In this document: piece after piece, positions 25,802 through 34,604 of the stretch
Layout: each line of letters starts with the position of its first letter
Position numbering within the stretch: position 1 is the first letter of the stretch
Source of the DNA: Rheinheimera aquimaris
GTDB lineage: Bacteria > Pseudomonadota > Gammaproteobacteria > Enterobacterales > Alteromonadaceae
Direction: 5' to 3'
NCBI RefSeq assembly: GCF_020531985.1
Contig: NZ_JAJAVQ010000004.1
Span: 1 to 64,000 of the forward strand
DNA length: 64,000 nucleotides
The notes under the pieces: model-generated
Databases searched by the model: none
The model's input: the letters and a program-made list of their open reading frames with translations, nothing else
Told to the model about the DNA's origin: nothing
Made by a program: the position numbers and the translations under genes

Positions 25802-26973
25802 AAACAGCCAATTTAACGCTAACAAGATCGCTGCTGGCGCTGGCCTGTACTGTGGCACTCAGTTCTGGCGTGGCAGCGCAGACTGCCAGCGAAAAACCAC
25901 CGGTTCAGAAACACGGTGACATGGACCATAGCCAGATGGATCACAGCGATATGAACCATAGCAAAATGCACCACGCTGAGCAGGCGGTTGACCATAGCAT
26001 GATGAACCATAGTGACATGGACCACCGTCAGATGGATCACAGCGGCATGGATCACAGTAAAATGGGCCACACAGAGCCGACGGTTGACCATAGCCAGATG
26101 GACCATAGCAAGATGAACCATAGCGAAATGGATCATAGTCAGATGGATCATAGTGAGATGAACCACGCTGAGCAGACCGTGGATCACAGCAGTATGGATC
26201 ACAGCGCGATGAACCATGCCGATATGCAGATGCAAGGTGGTAAGGCGCCGGCTAATGCCCGCGATCCTCATGCTTACTCCAACGGCTACACCTTGACTGA
26301 CGGGCCCTATGGCATGGCCGATTCACGCCATTTAAAGCACGGCGTTGAACATCCACAGTGGTCGGTGCTGGGCGACCGGCTGGAATATGTCACTGACAGT
26401 GAAGCTGGCGAACTGGAGCTGCAAGCCTGGTATGGCACAACCTATGAGCGGCTGGTGCTGAAAACCGAAGCTGAAGTCAGTGACGGTAAGCTGGAGCAAA
26501 GCAGTACCGAGTTGCTTTGGAGCCATGCGATGGTGGCCTATTGGGACCGTCAGCTCGGGCTGCGGGTTGACCAGGTTGCCGATGGTACAAACCGGCAGTG
26601 GCTGGCATTGGGTGTACAGGGCCTGGCGCCGTATTGGTTTGAAGTGGACGTAACGGCTTATCTGGGCAGTGGTGGTCGCACCGCGCTAAGTGCGGAAGCC
26701 GAATACGAGCTGTTGTTAACGCAGCGCCTGATTTTACAGGCGCGGGCTGAACTGACGGCCTATGGCAAAGACGATGAGGTCAATCAGCTGGGTAAAGGCC
26801 TTTCATCACTGGGCGCCGGGCTTCGGCTGCGCTATGAATTTACCCGCCAGTTCGCCCCCTATGTCGGGGTAGCATGGCAGAACAAATATGGTAACACGGC
26901 AGATTTTGCCCGCCTGCATGATGCATCGACAGCAGAAACATCCTGGGTTGCTGGCATAAGATTTTGGTTTTAA
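25798..26973 (+). CDS. copB: Copper resistance outer-membrane protein CopB
   Basis: 391 residues from the ATG at 25798, which overlaps the copA stop. The signal peptide ends near residue 29 (SSGVAAQ). Residues 40-140 are an array of short MDHS/MNHS repeats with over 20 Met and His pairs, then a beta barrel (about 170-391) ending in GIRFWF, a terminal Phe as in outer-membrane proteins. The repeat zone should bind many copper ions in the periplasm. Internal codon repeats (ATGGACCATAGC-type units) make this stretch prone to gain or loss of units. Confidence 0.93.
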   Translation: MKTANLTLTRSLLALACTVALSSGVAAQTASEKPPVQKHGDMDHSQMDHSDMNHSKMHHAEQAVDHSMMNHSDMDHRQMDHSGMDHSKMGHTEPTVDHSQMDHSKMNHSEMDHSQMDHSEMNHAEQTVDHSSMDHSAMNHADMQMQGGKAPANARDPHAYSNGYTLTDGPYGMADSRHLKHGVEHPQWSVLGDRLEYVTDSEAGELELQAWYGTTYERLVLKTEAEVSDGKLEQSSTELLWSHAMVAYWDRQLGLRVDQVADGTNRQWLALGVQGLAPYWFEVDVTAYLGSGGRTALSAEAEYELLLTQRLILQARAELTAYGKDDEVNQLGKGLSSLGAGLRLRYEFTRQFAPYVGVAWQNKYGNTADFARLHDASTAETSWVAGIRFWF

Positions 26974-26990
26974 ACATGAAGGACATGATT

Positions 26991-27389
26991 ATGAAAAAAG
27001 TAATATCGTTGCTGGCTGTAATGGGGATAGCCGCAGCAGCCCCGGTGCTGGCACATGTTAAGCAAAGTAGCTCGGTACCGGCAGATAATGCCATGCTGAT
27101 GCAGACACCGGCCACACTCAGCATCAGTTTTAGCGGACCGGTTAAGTTGACCAAAGTCGAGCTATTGCAAAATGCTGCTACCACAATCGTATTCGGCTTC
27201 ACTCCGAGCCTTGAAGCTGCAACCCAATATAGCTGGCCGCTACCGCCGCTTGCAGCGGGCAATTATCAGGTGAACTGGGTCGGGTTGGGTAACGATGGCC
27301 ATAAAATGAAAGGCGATTTCAGTTTTATGCTGCACGCCGGTGCTGACGCCGGGGTGAAAGCTGATAGCGCGCACTCGCATCAGCACTAG
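26991..27389 (+). CDS. copC: Periplasmic copper-binding protein CopC
   Basis: 133 residues from the ATG at 26991, chosen because AAGGA lies eight bases upstream; a start 15 bases earlier is possible. The signal peptide is cut after VLA, leaving His as the first mature residue, which is one ligand of the Cu(II) site of the CopC family. The DGHKMKGDFSFML segment supplies the partner Asp/His. The fold is the YobA/CopC beta barrel. It probably hands copper to CopD, encoded next. Length is slightly above the family mean because of a short His-containing tail. Confidence 0.9.
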   Translation: MKKVISLLAVMGIAAAAPVLAHVKQSSSVPADNAMLMQTPATLSISFSGPVKLTKVELLQNAATTIVFGFTPSLEAATQYSWPLPPLAAGNYQVNWVGLGNDGHKMKGDFSFMLHAGADAGVKADSAHSHQH

Positions 27390-27406
27390 ATGGGTTGAGA
27401 TTGGCG

Positions 27407-28321
27407 ATGTTTAGCGATCCCTGGGTGTTGGCCTTATTTGCTTACAAGCTGGCTAGTTATCTGGCAGTTAGTGGCAGTATTGGTGCGGCGTTTTTGCTGC
27501 TGTTACCCGCGCTGGCTCAGCGGCAATCAAAGCCTCAAATACAACAACAGCCTGACAACCTCGCTTTTCGGCAGTGGTTAAAGCGTCTTGTACTGGGCTG
27601 GTCGGTCGTGGGTATGCTATTGGCGCTGCTGTATCTGCCGCTGCAGGCTGGCGCGCTAGCCGAGGCCGGTATAGCGGGCATGGCCGACAGGCTGATGCTG
27701 CAGATGGTTTGGCAATCGGCAATGCGAACCCAGCTGCTGTTACTGCTATGTGGTTTTGCCACGCTGTGGCTGTGGGCTTGGCGTGTTAAACATAGCAACA
27801 AAGTGGTTAGTATTACGCTAGTGAGTATCGCTGCGTTATTGCTGGCCGCCAGCTTCAGTCAAACCGGCCACGTTGCCAGTTTGACTGGCCTGTGGCAGCT
27901 GCTGCTAACGCTACATGTGCTTGCGATTGCGGCCTGGGTTGGGTCCTTGCTGCCGCTGTGGCAAAGCTGTTACCGCTTAGCCCCGGACAGGTTACTGGCA
28001 CTGATGCAGCAGTTTGGCCGCGTAGCGGTAATGGTGGTGTTAGTGCTTATCAGCTGTGGCGTGTTGATACTACTGCAGCTACTCGATTCGCCTGCAGCAC
28101 TGTTTGTAACCGACTATGGTCGTTTAATGCTGTTAAAGCTGATGTTGGTCGCGGCTATGTTACTACTGGCAGCCTGGCATAAATTTAACCTGGTGAAAGC
28201 GTTGGCGCAGCATCAGAACAGCCGGTTGCTGGCAAGATCTATTTTTATCGAAATGCTGTTGGCGTTATTGGTACTGGTAACCTGCAGCAGCTTTACCACT
28301 GTAGTTGGCTTAGCAAGATAA
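27407..28321 (+). CDS. copD: Copper resistance inner-membrane protein CopD
   Basis: 304 residues with eight or so hydrophobic helices and the CopD signature HVLAIAAWVGSLLPLW in the middle. The ATG at 27407 is preferred; a TTG 12 bases earlier is less likely. CopD takes copper from CopC across the inner membrane, possibly for cuproenzyme assembly. It follows copC by 17 bases and ends the classic copABCD block. Conserved His residues lie in the C-terminal half (AAWHKFNLVKAL). Confidence 0.88.
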   Translation: MFSDPWVLALFAYKLASYLAVSGSIGAAFLLLLPALAQRQSKPQIQQQPDNLAFRQWLKRLVLGWSVVGMLLALLYLPLQAGALAEAGIAGMADRLMLQMVWQSAMRTQLLLLLCGFATLWLWAWRVKHSNKVVSITLVSIAALLLAASFSQTGHVASLTGLWQLLLTLHVLAIAAWVGSLLPLWQSCYRLAPDRLLALMQQFGRVAVMVVLVLISCGVLILLQLLDSPAALFVTDYGRLMLLKLMLVAAMLLLAAWHKFNLVKALAQHQNSRLLARSIFIEMLLALLVLVTCSSFTTVVGLAR

Positions 28322-28356
28322 GTCAGCTTTATCCAAATAATGACAACAGGATACCT

Positions 28357-28845
28357 ATGATATTAAGCAAAAAAATCCAAACCTTAGCTGTTATCACCTT
28401 AGGCATGGCGTTGTTGTCATCCGCTGGTGCGCTGGCACATGGCAATGAAAAGCCTAACACCCCTGCCTTGTTTGTCGGCGAAAATACAGCGCCAGCGCAA
28501 GCGGTAAAAGCATTTCATCAGGCGTTACGATCTGGCGATGCCGCTGCTGCTCGCGCCATGCTGGCCGATGACGTGCTGATTGTCGAAGGCAACGGTGTTG
28601 AGCGCTCGGCTGATGAGTATGCCAGCCATCATATGCTGGCCGATATGAAGTTTATGGCGGCAGTGCAATCTGAAACGTTAGAGCATAAGACCAAGGTGCT
28701 GGGCAATGTGGCTTATTCGGTAAGCCGCACTCAGCTGACAGGCGACTATAAAGACAAGCCGGTTGACGTGGTCAGTAAAGAAACGCTGGTGCTGGTAGAT
28801 AAGGGCGACGGTTGGAAAATCGTGCATGTACACTGGTCACACTAA
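28357..28845 (+). CDS. Exported NTF2-like (SnoaL/DUF4440-type) protein
   Basis: 162 residues with a signal peptide ending near residue 27 (GALAHG). The mature part has the NTF2-like cone fold pattern: AVKAFHQALRSGDAAAARAM, ADDVLIVEGNG, the helix EYASHHMLADMKFM and the closing strand DGWKIVHVHWSH. Such proteins are common in copper operons between copD and a DUF411 protein; their role is not known. His residues at the N-terminus and in the last strand could bind metal. CAGGA precedes the ATG. It is probably co-transcribed with copABCD. Confidence 0.8.
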   Translation: MILSKKIQTLAVITLGMALLSSAGALAHGNEKPNTPALFVGENTAPAQAVKAFHQALRSGDAAAARAMLADDVLIVEGNGVERSADEYASHHMLADMKFMAAVQSETLEHKTKVLGNVAYSVSRTQLTGDYKDKPVDVVSKETLVLVDKGDGWKIVHVHWSH

Positions 28846-28868
28846 AGCGCCACTAGCAGGAGACGAAA

Positions 28869-29429
28869 ATGAAGTTAACTCTGGCAGCGATAGTGCTGGT
28901 AGCCGTCGCGCTACTGACAGGCTGTAAAGACACGGATCCGGTGATGCCGGATACGAGTGCATCATCCAGCAGCGAACATTCCAGTGGTACTGAGCATAGC
29001 AATACTATGCCCGGCAGCGCTGATAAAACGGCTGAATTAACACTTACCGTATATAAAACGCCGAGCTGCGGTTGCTGTAAAAAATGGGTGTCGCACCTTG
29101 AGCAGCAGGGTGTGGTTGCACAGACAAAAAACTATGATGATTTAAGCGGCATAAAAACCCGTTATGGCATTACGCCACAGTATTATTCCTGTCACACCGC
29201 AGTATCTGAGCAAGGCTATGTCTTTGAAGGTCATATACCGGCGAAATACATCCGGCAATTCCTCGCTGAGTCCCATCTGGACGCGATTGGCCTTAGCGTG
29301 CCGGCTATGCCGCTGGGCTCACCGGGTATGGAAGTGGAAGACCGCTTTATGCCGTACGACATTTTGCTGCTGCATAAAGATGGCAGCGCCAGAGTTTACG
29401 CTCACATCAGCAATGCGGCCATGCAGTAA
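28869..29429 (+). CDS. copG: CopG-like copper lipoprotein (DUF411)
   Basis: 186 residues with a lipobox LLTGC (Cys19), so it is a lipoprotein, followed by a Ser/His-rich linker. The DUF411 core has the metal motif CGCCKKW (Cys67, 69, 70), a further Cys108 in YSCHT and His in EGHIPAKYI. This thioredoxin-like family (CopG of Pseudomonas and Vibrio copper loci) binds copper through these cysteines and is thought to change its redox state in the periplasm. It is the last gene of the rightward cop operon and is followed by a hairpin. It differs from the plasmid regulator of the same name. Confidence 0.88.
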   Translation: MKLTLAAIVLVAVALLTGCKDTDPVMPDTSASSSSEHSSGTEHSNTMPGSADKTAELTLTVYKTPSCGCCKKWVSHLEQQGVVAQTKNYDDLSGIKTRYGITPQYYSCHTAVSEQGYVFEGHIPAKYIRQFLAESHLDAIGLSVPAMPLGSPGMEVEDRFMPYDILLLHKDGSARVYAHISNAAMQ

Positions 29430-29509
29430 GTAGGGTAGTTGCAATACTTGCCGCTACGTGGTGCTGCAATGGTAATTAAATCAACGTGTTAGATAAATAA
29501 GAGCGGTGA

Positions 29510-29543
29510 GCAGTGCGGTCAGGCGTGCAACCTGCCGCACTGC
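29510..29543. terminator. Hairpin between convergent cop and copZ genes
   Basis: GCAGTGCGG pairs with CCGCACTGC, with an inner CAGG/CCTG pairing. There is no T tract. It lies between the ends of copG (+) and copZ (-) and probably stops both. Confidence 0.55.
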
Positions 29544-29559
29544 GTATCACAGCGAAACG

Positions 29560-29808
29560 TTAGTCTGCCACTTTTGCTGACTTGCAGCTCATCTGCACAT
29601 TACAGCAAGACGCAACCGGTGTAGCCGGGTAGCCTATTTCATCCAGTGCCGCCAGAATGTCTTCCTGCGACTGTGAGCTGTTCACTGTCACGCTGTGACT
29701 GGCGATGTCGGCTTCGACAACCGCATTTTTGTCCAGCGCGCTAATGGCACGGTTAATTAAACTAACGCAGTGGTTACAGGTCATTTCGTCAATTTTTAAC
29801 TTCAACAT
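29560..29808 (-). CDS. copZ: Copper chaperone CopZ (HMA domain)
   Basis: 82 residues from the ATG at 29808, which has AAGGAG seven bases upstream. A single HMA domain carries MTCNHC (Cys11 and Cys14) and the usual AALDEIGYPA ending. The C-terminal tail has four more cysteines (ASCCN, MSCKSA), unusual for CopZ, which could form a second metal site. It carries Cu(I) in the cytoplasm, presumably to the CPx ATPase. Its own promoter has the CueR arrangement, so it should be induced with copA by cytoplasmic copper. Confidence 0.88.
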   Translation of the reverse strand: MLKLKIDEMTCNHCVSLINRAISALDKNAVVEADIASHSVTVNSSQSQEDILAALDEIGYPATPVASCCNVQMSCKSAKVAD

Positions 29809-29839
29809 TGCAAAGCTCCTTAAGTAATTGGGCCAAAGC

Positions 29840-29870
29840 AGTCTGCGGCTTACCATAGTGGTAAGGTCAA
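29840..29870 (-). promoter_or_regulatory. CueR-type promoter of copZ
   Basis: On the minus strand the -35 TTGACC (29865-29870) is followed by a 19-bp spacer holding the inverted repeat CTTACCA-CTA-TGGTAAG, then a weak -10 CAGACT (29840-29845). The long spacer and dyad are hallmarks of MerR-family activation, and the ACCTTACC/GGTAAG arms match CueR sites. Confidence 0.8.
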
Positions 29871-30132
29871 CACTTTTACACTGTTGATTTTTTTGGTGTT
29901 AGTCGCAGTTCATAATACTTGGCTACAAGCTACTTCTTTCTATATCGATGTACTGACGTTGTCAGTTGCCTGCATTATTGCTTCACCTGCTTTGCTAGCG
30001 CAAACAAAGGTACTGATGCTTCAATTTAATAATTTGGTATCAATATTGCGTGTTAACTGCCACATTCATTCGAATTGCTGAACAGCATGGCTTTTATTTG
30101 AATTTACCACTTTAAATTGTAAGGATTACACG

Positions 30133-30639
30133 ATGCAATATGTAAAATTTACGGTGATGATCATCACGTCCACTCTTCTTATGTTTCTCATGATGTACCT
30201 CAATACATATGCGATGCAGCATCTGTGGTTTAGTGAGACACGTGGCTATATGGCGCTGTACATGGGAGCCGGCATGGCAATCGCTATGCTAATCTTTATG
30301 TGGAGTATGTATAAAAGAAAGTTACTTAATATTTTAATACTAGCCATTTCGACCTTGGTCTTTTGCGTCTCTTTGTATCTTGTAAGGTCTCAGACCACTA
30401 TCGCAGATGATTCATGGATGAAGGCAATGATTCCACACCATTCAATTGCAATATTAACGAGTAGCCGCGCCGGTATTAAAGATGTACGTGTTAGATCTCT
30501 GGCAGCTGAGATAATTAAAGCTCAAGAACGTGAAATTAAGGAAATGACATGGTTGATTAATGATATTAAAAAAAATGGCATAGCTGAATCAGAGCAAGAA
30601 GCCGCATTAAGACCTGTTCCGGCTTTTAATCCGGAATAG
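30133..30639 (+). CDS. DUF305 membrane protein
   Basis: 168 residues with three N-terminal membrane helices (about 5-25, 35-58, 66-86), then a DUF305 domain: DSWMKAMIPHHSIAILTSSR and AAEIIKAQEREIKEMTWLI. The His-His pair and Met residues are typical of this ferritin-like family, often found beside copper genes and possibly binding metal. AAGGA precedes the ATG. It is followed 41 bases later by the glutaredoxin-MauE gene on the same strand. The domain should face the periplasm. Function in copper handling is inferred from context. Confidence 0.85.
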   Translation: MQYVKFTVMIITSTLLMFLMMYLNTYAMQHLWFSETRGYMALYMGAGMAIAMLIFMWSMYKRKLLNILILAISTLVFCVSLYLVRSQTTIADDSWMKAMIPHHSIAILTSSRAGIKDVRVRSLAAEIIKAQEREIKEMTWLINDIKKNGIAESEQEAALRPVPAFNPE

Positions 30640-30680
30640 TTCATCATTGTGTTTTGTTAACTTAGCGAACAATAATTCAT

Positions 30681-31445
30681 GTGAGTAAAGAAATGCGAAA
30701 ATCAGCAACCTTATATCGTATGCATACAAGTGAGCATATTTGTCCATACGGACTTCGTTCAAAAAACTTATTGGAAAAGCAAGGTTTTGTAGTGGAAGAT
30801 CACAAGTTGACTTCTCGTGAAGAAACTGACGAGTTTAAGAAAAAGTATAATGTAGAGACAACCCCACAAACCTTTATTGAAGGGCAACGAATAGGTGGTT
30901 ACGATGATTTAAGAAAGCACTTTAACATGAAGCCAGCGGGCCAAACGGGTACAACTTATACGCCTGTTTTAGCTATTTTTGCAGTGGCATTTTTAATGGC
31001 ATTAGCTGTTAGTTTTGCCTACACGGAAAGTCCAAGTTTAATTAAGATGAGTGAACTTTTTGTTGCATTTAGCATGACAATTTTGGCCATTCAGAAGCTC
31101 AGAGATTTGTATAGTTTTTCAAACTCTTTTATTACTTATGACTTGCTGGCAATGCGCTATCTGACCTATGCATATATCTATCCCTTTGCTGAAGCCTTCG
31201 CGGGGCTGGGGATGCTGGGAGCGCTACCATGGTATACAGTCGGTCCTGTTTCACTGTTCATTGGGAGTGTAGGAGCAGTATCTGTATTTAAAGCAGTATA
31301 TCTTGATAAGAGGGAATTAAAGTGCGCTTGTGTCGGCGGAGATAGCAATGTACCACTCGGATTTGTATCACTAACTGAAAATCTATTTATGATTGCAGCA
31401 GGTATTTGGATGTTGACAAAGCCACTTTGGCTAACTGTGCAATGA
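30681..31445 (+). CDS. Glutaredoxin domain fused to a MauE-like membrane domain
   Basis: 254 residues from the GTG at 30681; an ATG at 30693 is an equally good start. Residues 8-90 are a glutaredoxin fold with the single-cysteine site CPYG, TTPQTFIEGQRIGGYDDL as the glutathione-binding cis-Pro and GG elements. Residues 95-250 hold four or five membrane helices of MauE/DoxX character, with RYLTYAYIYPFAEAFAGLGM, and a CACVGG pair on a loop. MauE-type proteins act in disulfide or metal-redox handling. With DUF305 upstream and cueR-copA beyond, a role in thiol-metal redox balance at the membrane is plausible but not shown. Confidence 0.8.
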   Translation: MSKEMRKSATLYRMHTSEHICPYGLRSKNLLEKQGFVVEDHKLTSREETDEFKKKYNVETTPQTFIEGQRIGGYDDLRKHFNMKPAGQTGTTYTPVLAIFAVAFLMALAVSFAYTESPSLIKMSELFVAFSMTILAIQKLRDLYSFSNSFITYDLLAMRYLTYAYIYPFAEAFAGLGMLGALPWYTVGPVSLFIGSVGAVSVFKAVYLDKRELKCACVGGDSNVPLGFVSLTENLFMIAAGIWMLTKPLWLTVQ

Positions 31446-31567
31446 GGTCCTGGCAGACGAGTTTAATGAATTACATAGATCAACAGTACAAAATTGCTGC
31501 ATAGTGCGATATTGCGACATTTAAATCCTTTGCTTTTCCAACTTGCTGCTTACCTCGCTTAGACGAC

Positions 31568-31978
31568 TCAACTCGTATTACCTGCGGCTAACCCAGCTAA
31601 AATCGCGCACTGAGAATTATGATCATCGCTACAACAATCAGATAACTGCTGCAACACTTGCTGCATTTGCTGCAGCTGGCTTATTTTCTGGTTAATATCG
31701 GCCAGATGCTGCTCCGCCAGGCGCTTTACGGCCCGGCTTTCACGGGCCGGGTCACGCCACAGCTGCAGCAACGACAATATCTCGTTTAACGAAAACCCCA
31801 GCTTTCTGGCCCGGGCGATGAAGCCCAGCTGCTGGAGTTGCTGGTTATTGTACAGCCGGTAGCCAGCGTCGGTGCGTGGCGATTTAGCCAGCAAGCCACT
31901 TTGCTCGTAATGACGGATCATCTTCGCCGACAGCCCACTGGCTTTAGCCGCTTCGCCGATAGTTAACAGGGTGCGCAT
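31568..31978 (-). CDS. cueR: Copper-responsive MerR regulator CueR
   Basis: 136 residues. The MerR HTH spans 1-70 (IGEAAKASGLSAKMIRHYEQ). The dimerisation helix covers about 80-112. The metal loop has Cys116-x7-Cys124, the Cu(I) site spacing of CueR, plus an extra Cys115. It starts two bases after the stop of the copA ATPase gene, so it is the second gene of a copA-cueR operon. It should activate its own operon and copZ, both of which have matching 19-bp-spacer promoters. Confidence 0.92.
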   Translation of the reverse strand: MRTLLTIGEAAKASGLSAKMIRHYEQSGLLAKSPRTDAGYRLYNNQQLQQLGFIARARKLGFSLNEILSLLQLWRDPARESRAVKRLAEQHLADINQKISQLQQMQQVLQQLSDCCSDDHNSQCAILAGLAAGNTS

Positions 31979-31980
31979 GG

Positions 31981-34350
31981 CTACTCCTTAATTTTCCAGC
32001 GTTGTAATAACAAGGCATTGCTGACTACCAGCAAGCTGCTGCTCGCCATGGCCGCGCCGGCTATTACCGGGTTTAAATAGCCCAGCGCCGCCAGCGGTAT
32101 ACCGATGATGTTAAAAATAAACGCCCAGAACAGGTTTTGCTGAATTTTACGGTAGGTTTTACCGGCCAGTGTCAGGGCTGCGGCAACCAGTACCGGCTCA
32201 CCGCGCATTAGGGTAATAGCTGCCGCGCTGACGGCGACCTCGGTGCCCGTTGCCATGGCAATGCCTAAATCAGCCTGCGCCAATGCCGGCGCGTCGTTAA
32301 TGCCGTCGCCCACCATCGCCACCTGGTAACCTTCACGCTGGCACTGCTGAATAAAACTGGCTTTATCGGCAGGTAATACTTCTGCCTGATAGCTGTCCAG
32401 CTTCAACTCAGCGGCAACAACTTCGGCACTGGCTTTGCTGTCGCCGGTTAACATGGCAACCTTAACACCCTGCTGCTGTAACTGCGCTACCGCCGCTTTA
32501 GCATGCGGTTTTAGCATATCACTGAAACAAAATAGTCCCAGTAGTTCAATGTTTTGCTGCTGTTTTCTGGCCAGCCAGGAGATAGATGCACCTTTGGCTG
32601 TAATGCGGTCCAGCGGCAATTCCAGCCCTAGTTCACGCATCCAGTGGCTACTGCCAAGCATCAATTCAGCGCCTTCATGCTGTGCTTTTACGCCCTTGCC
32701 GGCTACGACGGCAAAATCAGTGATGGCAAGTGGGGCAATGTTTTCCTGCTCTGCTCTGGCCAGTATCGCTTTAGCCAGCGGGTGTTCACTGTGTTGTTGC
32801 AATGAGACCGCCAGTTGCAAAAGGTCGGTGTCTGTACCACTCAGGGCCGTTAACTGGTTTAGCTGCGGCTTGCCCTCGGTAAGGGTGCCGGTTTTATCAA
32901 ATACGACATAATCTATCCGGGTTGCCCGTTCCAGGGCTACGGCATCTTTGACCAGAATGCCATGACGTGCGGCTGTACCGGTGCCAGCCATAATGGCCGC
33001 CGGAGTCGCGAGACCCAATGCACAGGGACAGGCAATAACCAGCACCGCTACTGCGTTTAATATGCCCAGCGTCCAGTCGCCGCTGTTAAAGCCCCAACCG
33101 AGTAACGTAATCAGTGCGATCACCAGTACTACCGGTACAAATATGCTGCTGATCTTGTCGACTAATGCCTGTACCGGGGCTTTGGCGCCCTGAGCCTGTT
33201 CTACCAGACGGATAATTTTTGCCAGCGTTGATTCGGCGCCTACGCTGGTAGCACGTAGCTCCAGTACGCCGTCCAGATTCAGTGCGCCGCCAACGACCTT
33301 ATCACTACTGCTTTTATGCAAGGGTAAACTTTCGCCACTGATCAGCGCTTCATCAACATGGCTGTCACCACTGAGTACTTCGCCGTCTACTGCAATGCGT
33401 TCGCCCGGTTTAACCTGCACTGTTTCACCGCTTTGCACCGTTGCCGCAGCAACGAGCTGCCAGCTGCCATCCCGCTTAACTCTGGCCTCGCTCGGTTTAA
33501 GGTTCTCCAGCGCTCGCAGTGCATCGGTAGTGCGCCGCTTAGCGCGGTGCTCAAGAAATTTGCCCAGCAGCACCAGAGTTAACACGGCAGCGCTGCTTTC
33601 AAAATACAGGTGCGGCATACCGTGGTGGCCATCGAAGCTATACCACAAATACAGTGACAAGCCATAAGCCGCGCTGGTACCAATAGCCACCAGCAAATCC
33701 ATATTGCCGCTGCCGGCTTTTACCGCGCCCCAGCCGGCTTTATAAAACCGCGCGCCGAAATAGAACTGCACCGGCGTAGCCAGCAGCCACTGCCACAAAG
33801 CAGGTAGCATCCAATCTTCGCCAAATAGCATCCCCAGCATAGGTAACACCAGTGGCAATGTCAGTACGGCAGCACCCACCACCGGCCACCAGGCCTGACG
33901 GTAGAATGGCGTCGTGTCGCTGTCTGCGGCCGCGGTAGATAAAGGCTTTTCAGCCAGGGTATAACCCGAGCCGGCCAGTGCTTGTTGCAGCGTTGCCGCG
34001 TCAACCGACTCAAGCAGTGTCAGGTTAACCTGCTCTGTAGCAAGATTTACCTGAGCACTGAGTACACCGGGCACCTTCAGCAGGGCTTTTTCTACCCGGC
34101 CAGCACAGGACGAGCAGGTCATGCCGCTGACGTGATACTGCTGCTGGCGCTGTTTTATCTGATAGCCAGCATTATTGACGGCGGCGATTAGCGCAGCCGT
34201 ATCGGCATTGCCGGTAATACTGGCGGTTTCATTCGCCAGATTAACGCTGGCAGTGATTACGCCTGTAACCTGCTGCAGCGCTTTTTCTATACGGCCTACA
34301 CATGACGCACAGCTCATGCCTTCAATATGTAGTTGTGTGTTTTCGACCAT
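31981..34350 (-). CDS. copA: Copper-exporting P1B-type ATPase CopA
   Basis: 789 residues with two N-terminal HMA domains (GMSCASC, Cys14/17; GMTCSSC, Cys79/82). Eight membrane helices follow. The actuator has SGES (about 338), the transport motif is CPC (441-443), the phosphorylated Asp485 is in DKTGTLTEG, and GDGINDAPAL is near 680. These are the full P1B-1 Cu(I) exporter features, and length is normal. It pumps Cu(I) from cytoplasm to periplasm, where the multicopper oxidase acts. The promoter has the CueR layout. Silver is a possible second substrate. Confidence 0.95.
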   Translation of the reverse strand: MVENTQLHIEGMSCASCVGRIEKALQQVTGVITASVNLANETASITGNADTAALIAAVNNAGYQIKQRQQQYHVSGMTCSSCAGRVEKALLKVPGVLSAQVNLATEQVNLTLLESVDAATLQQALAGSGYTLAEKPLSTAAADSDTTPFYRQAWWPVVGAAVLTLPLVLPMLGMLFGEDWMLPALWQWLLATPVQFYFGARFYKAGWGAVKAGSGNMDLLVAIGTSAAYGLSLYLWYSFDGHHGMPHLYFESSAAVLTLVLLGKFLEHRAKRRTTDALRALENLKPSEARVKRDGSWQLVAAATVQSGETVQVKPGERIAVDGEVLSGDSHVDEALISGESLPLHKSSSDKVVGGALNLDGVLELRATSVGAESTLAKIIRLVEQAQGAKAPVQALVDKISSIFVPVVLVIALITLLGWGFNSGDWTLGILNAVAVLVIACPCALGLATPAAIMAGTGTAARHGILVKDAVALERATRIDYVVFDKTGTLTEGKPQLNQLTALSGTDTDLLQLAVSLQQHSEHPLAKAILARAEQENIAPLAITDFAVVAGKGVKAQHEGAELMLGSSHWMRELGLELPLDRITAKGASISWLARKQQQNIELLGLFCFSDMLKPHAKAAVAQLQQQGVKVAMLTGDSKASAEVVAAELKLDSYQAEVLPADKASFIQQCQREGYQVAMVGDGINDAPALAQADLGIAMATGTEVAVSAAAITLMRGEPVLVAAALTLAGKTYRKIQQNLFWAFIFNIIGIPLAALGYLNPVIAGAAMASSSLLVVSNALLLQRWKIKE

Positions 34351-34386
34351 AGTTTAACCCTCGTTCACCAATAGCAAGTTGATTCA

Positions 34387-34417
34387 AGGCTAAAGCTTGC
34401 CATTAGGGTAAAGTCAA
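34387..34417 (-). promoter_or_regulatory. CueR-type promoter of copA-cueR
   Basis: On the minus strand, -35 TTGACT (34412-34417), a 19-bp spacer with TTACCCTAATGGCAAGC, and -10 TAGCCT (34387-34392). The spacer length and partial dyad match promoters activated by CueR. It lies 37 bases before the copA ATPase start. Confidence 0.8.
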
Positions 34418-34604
34418 TAATAAATTACTGTCTGTTTTTTAGACATAGATACTAAGTTTGGGCTGCTGATATTAATGTCAGTTCTGCTAACACGAAGGTA
34501 GTTTTGAGTTTAATGCCTTTCTCTGGTTAACCAGACAGCATTATGCGCGGGATTTGTTACTTAACAATAAATAATATTTATACAAATTTATGAAGAGTTT
34601 TGTG

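Noticed and set aside
29884-30081. 65-codon frame with hydrophobic content before the DUF305 gene
   Set aside because: It starts with TTG without a ribosome site in an AT-rich stretch; hydrophobic translation is expected by chance there.
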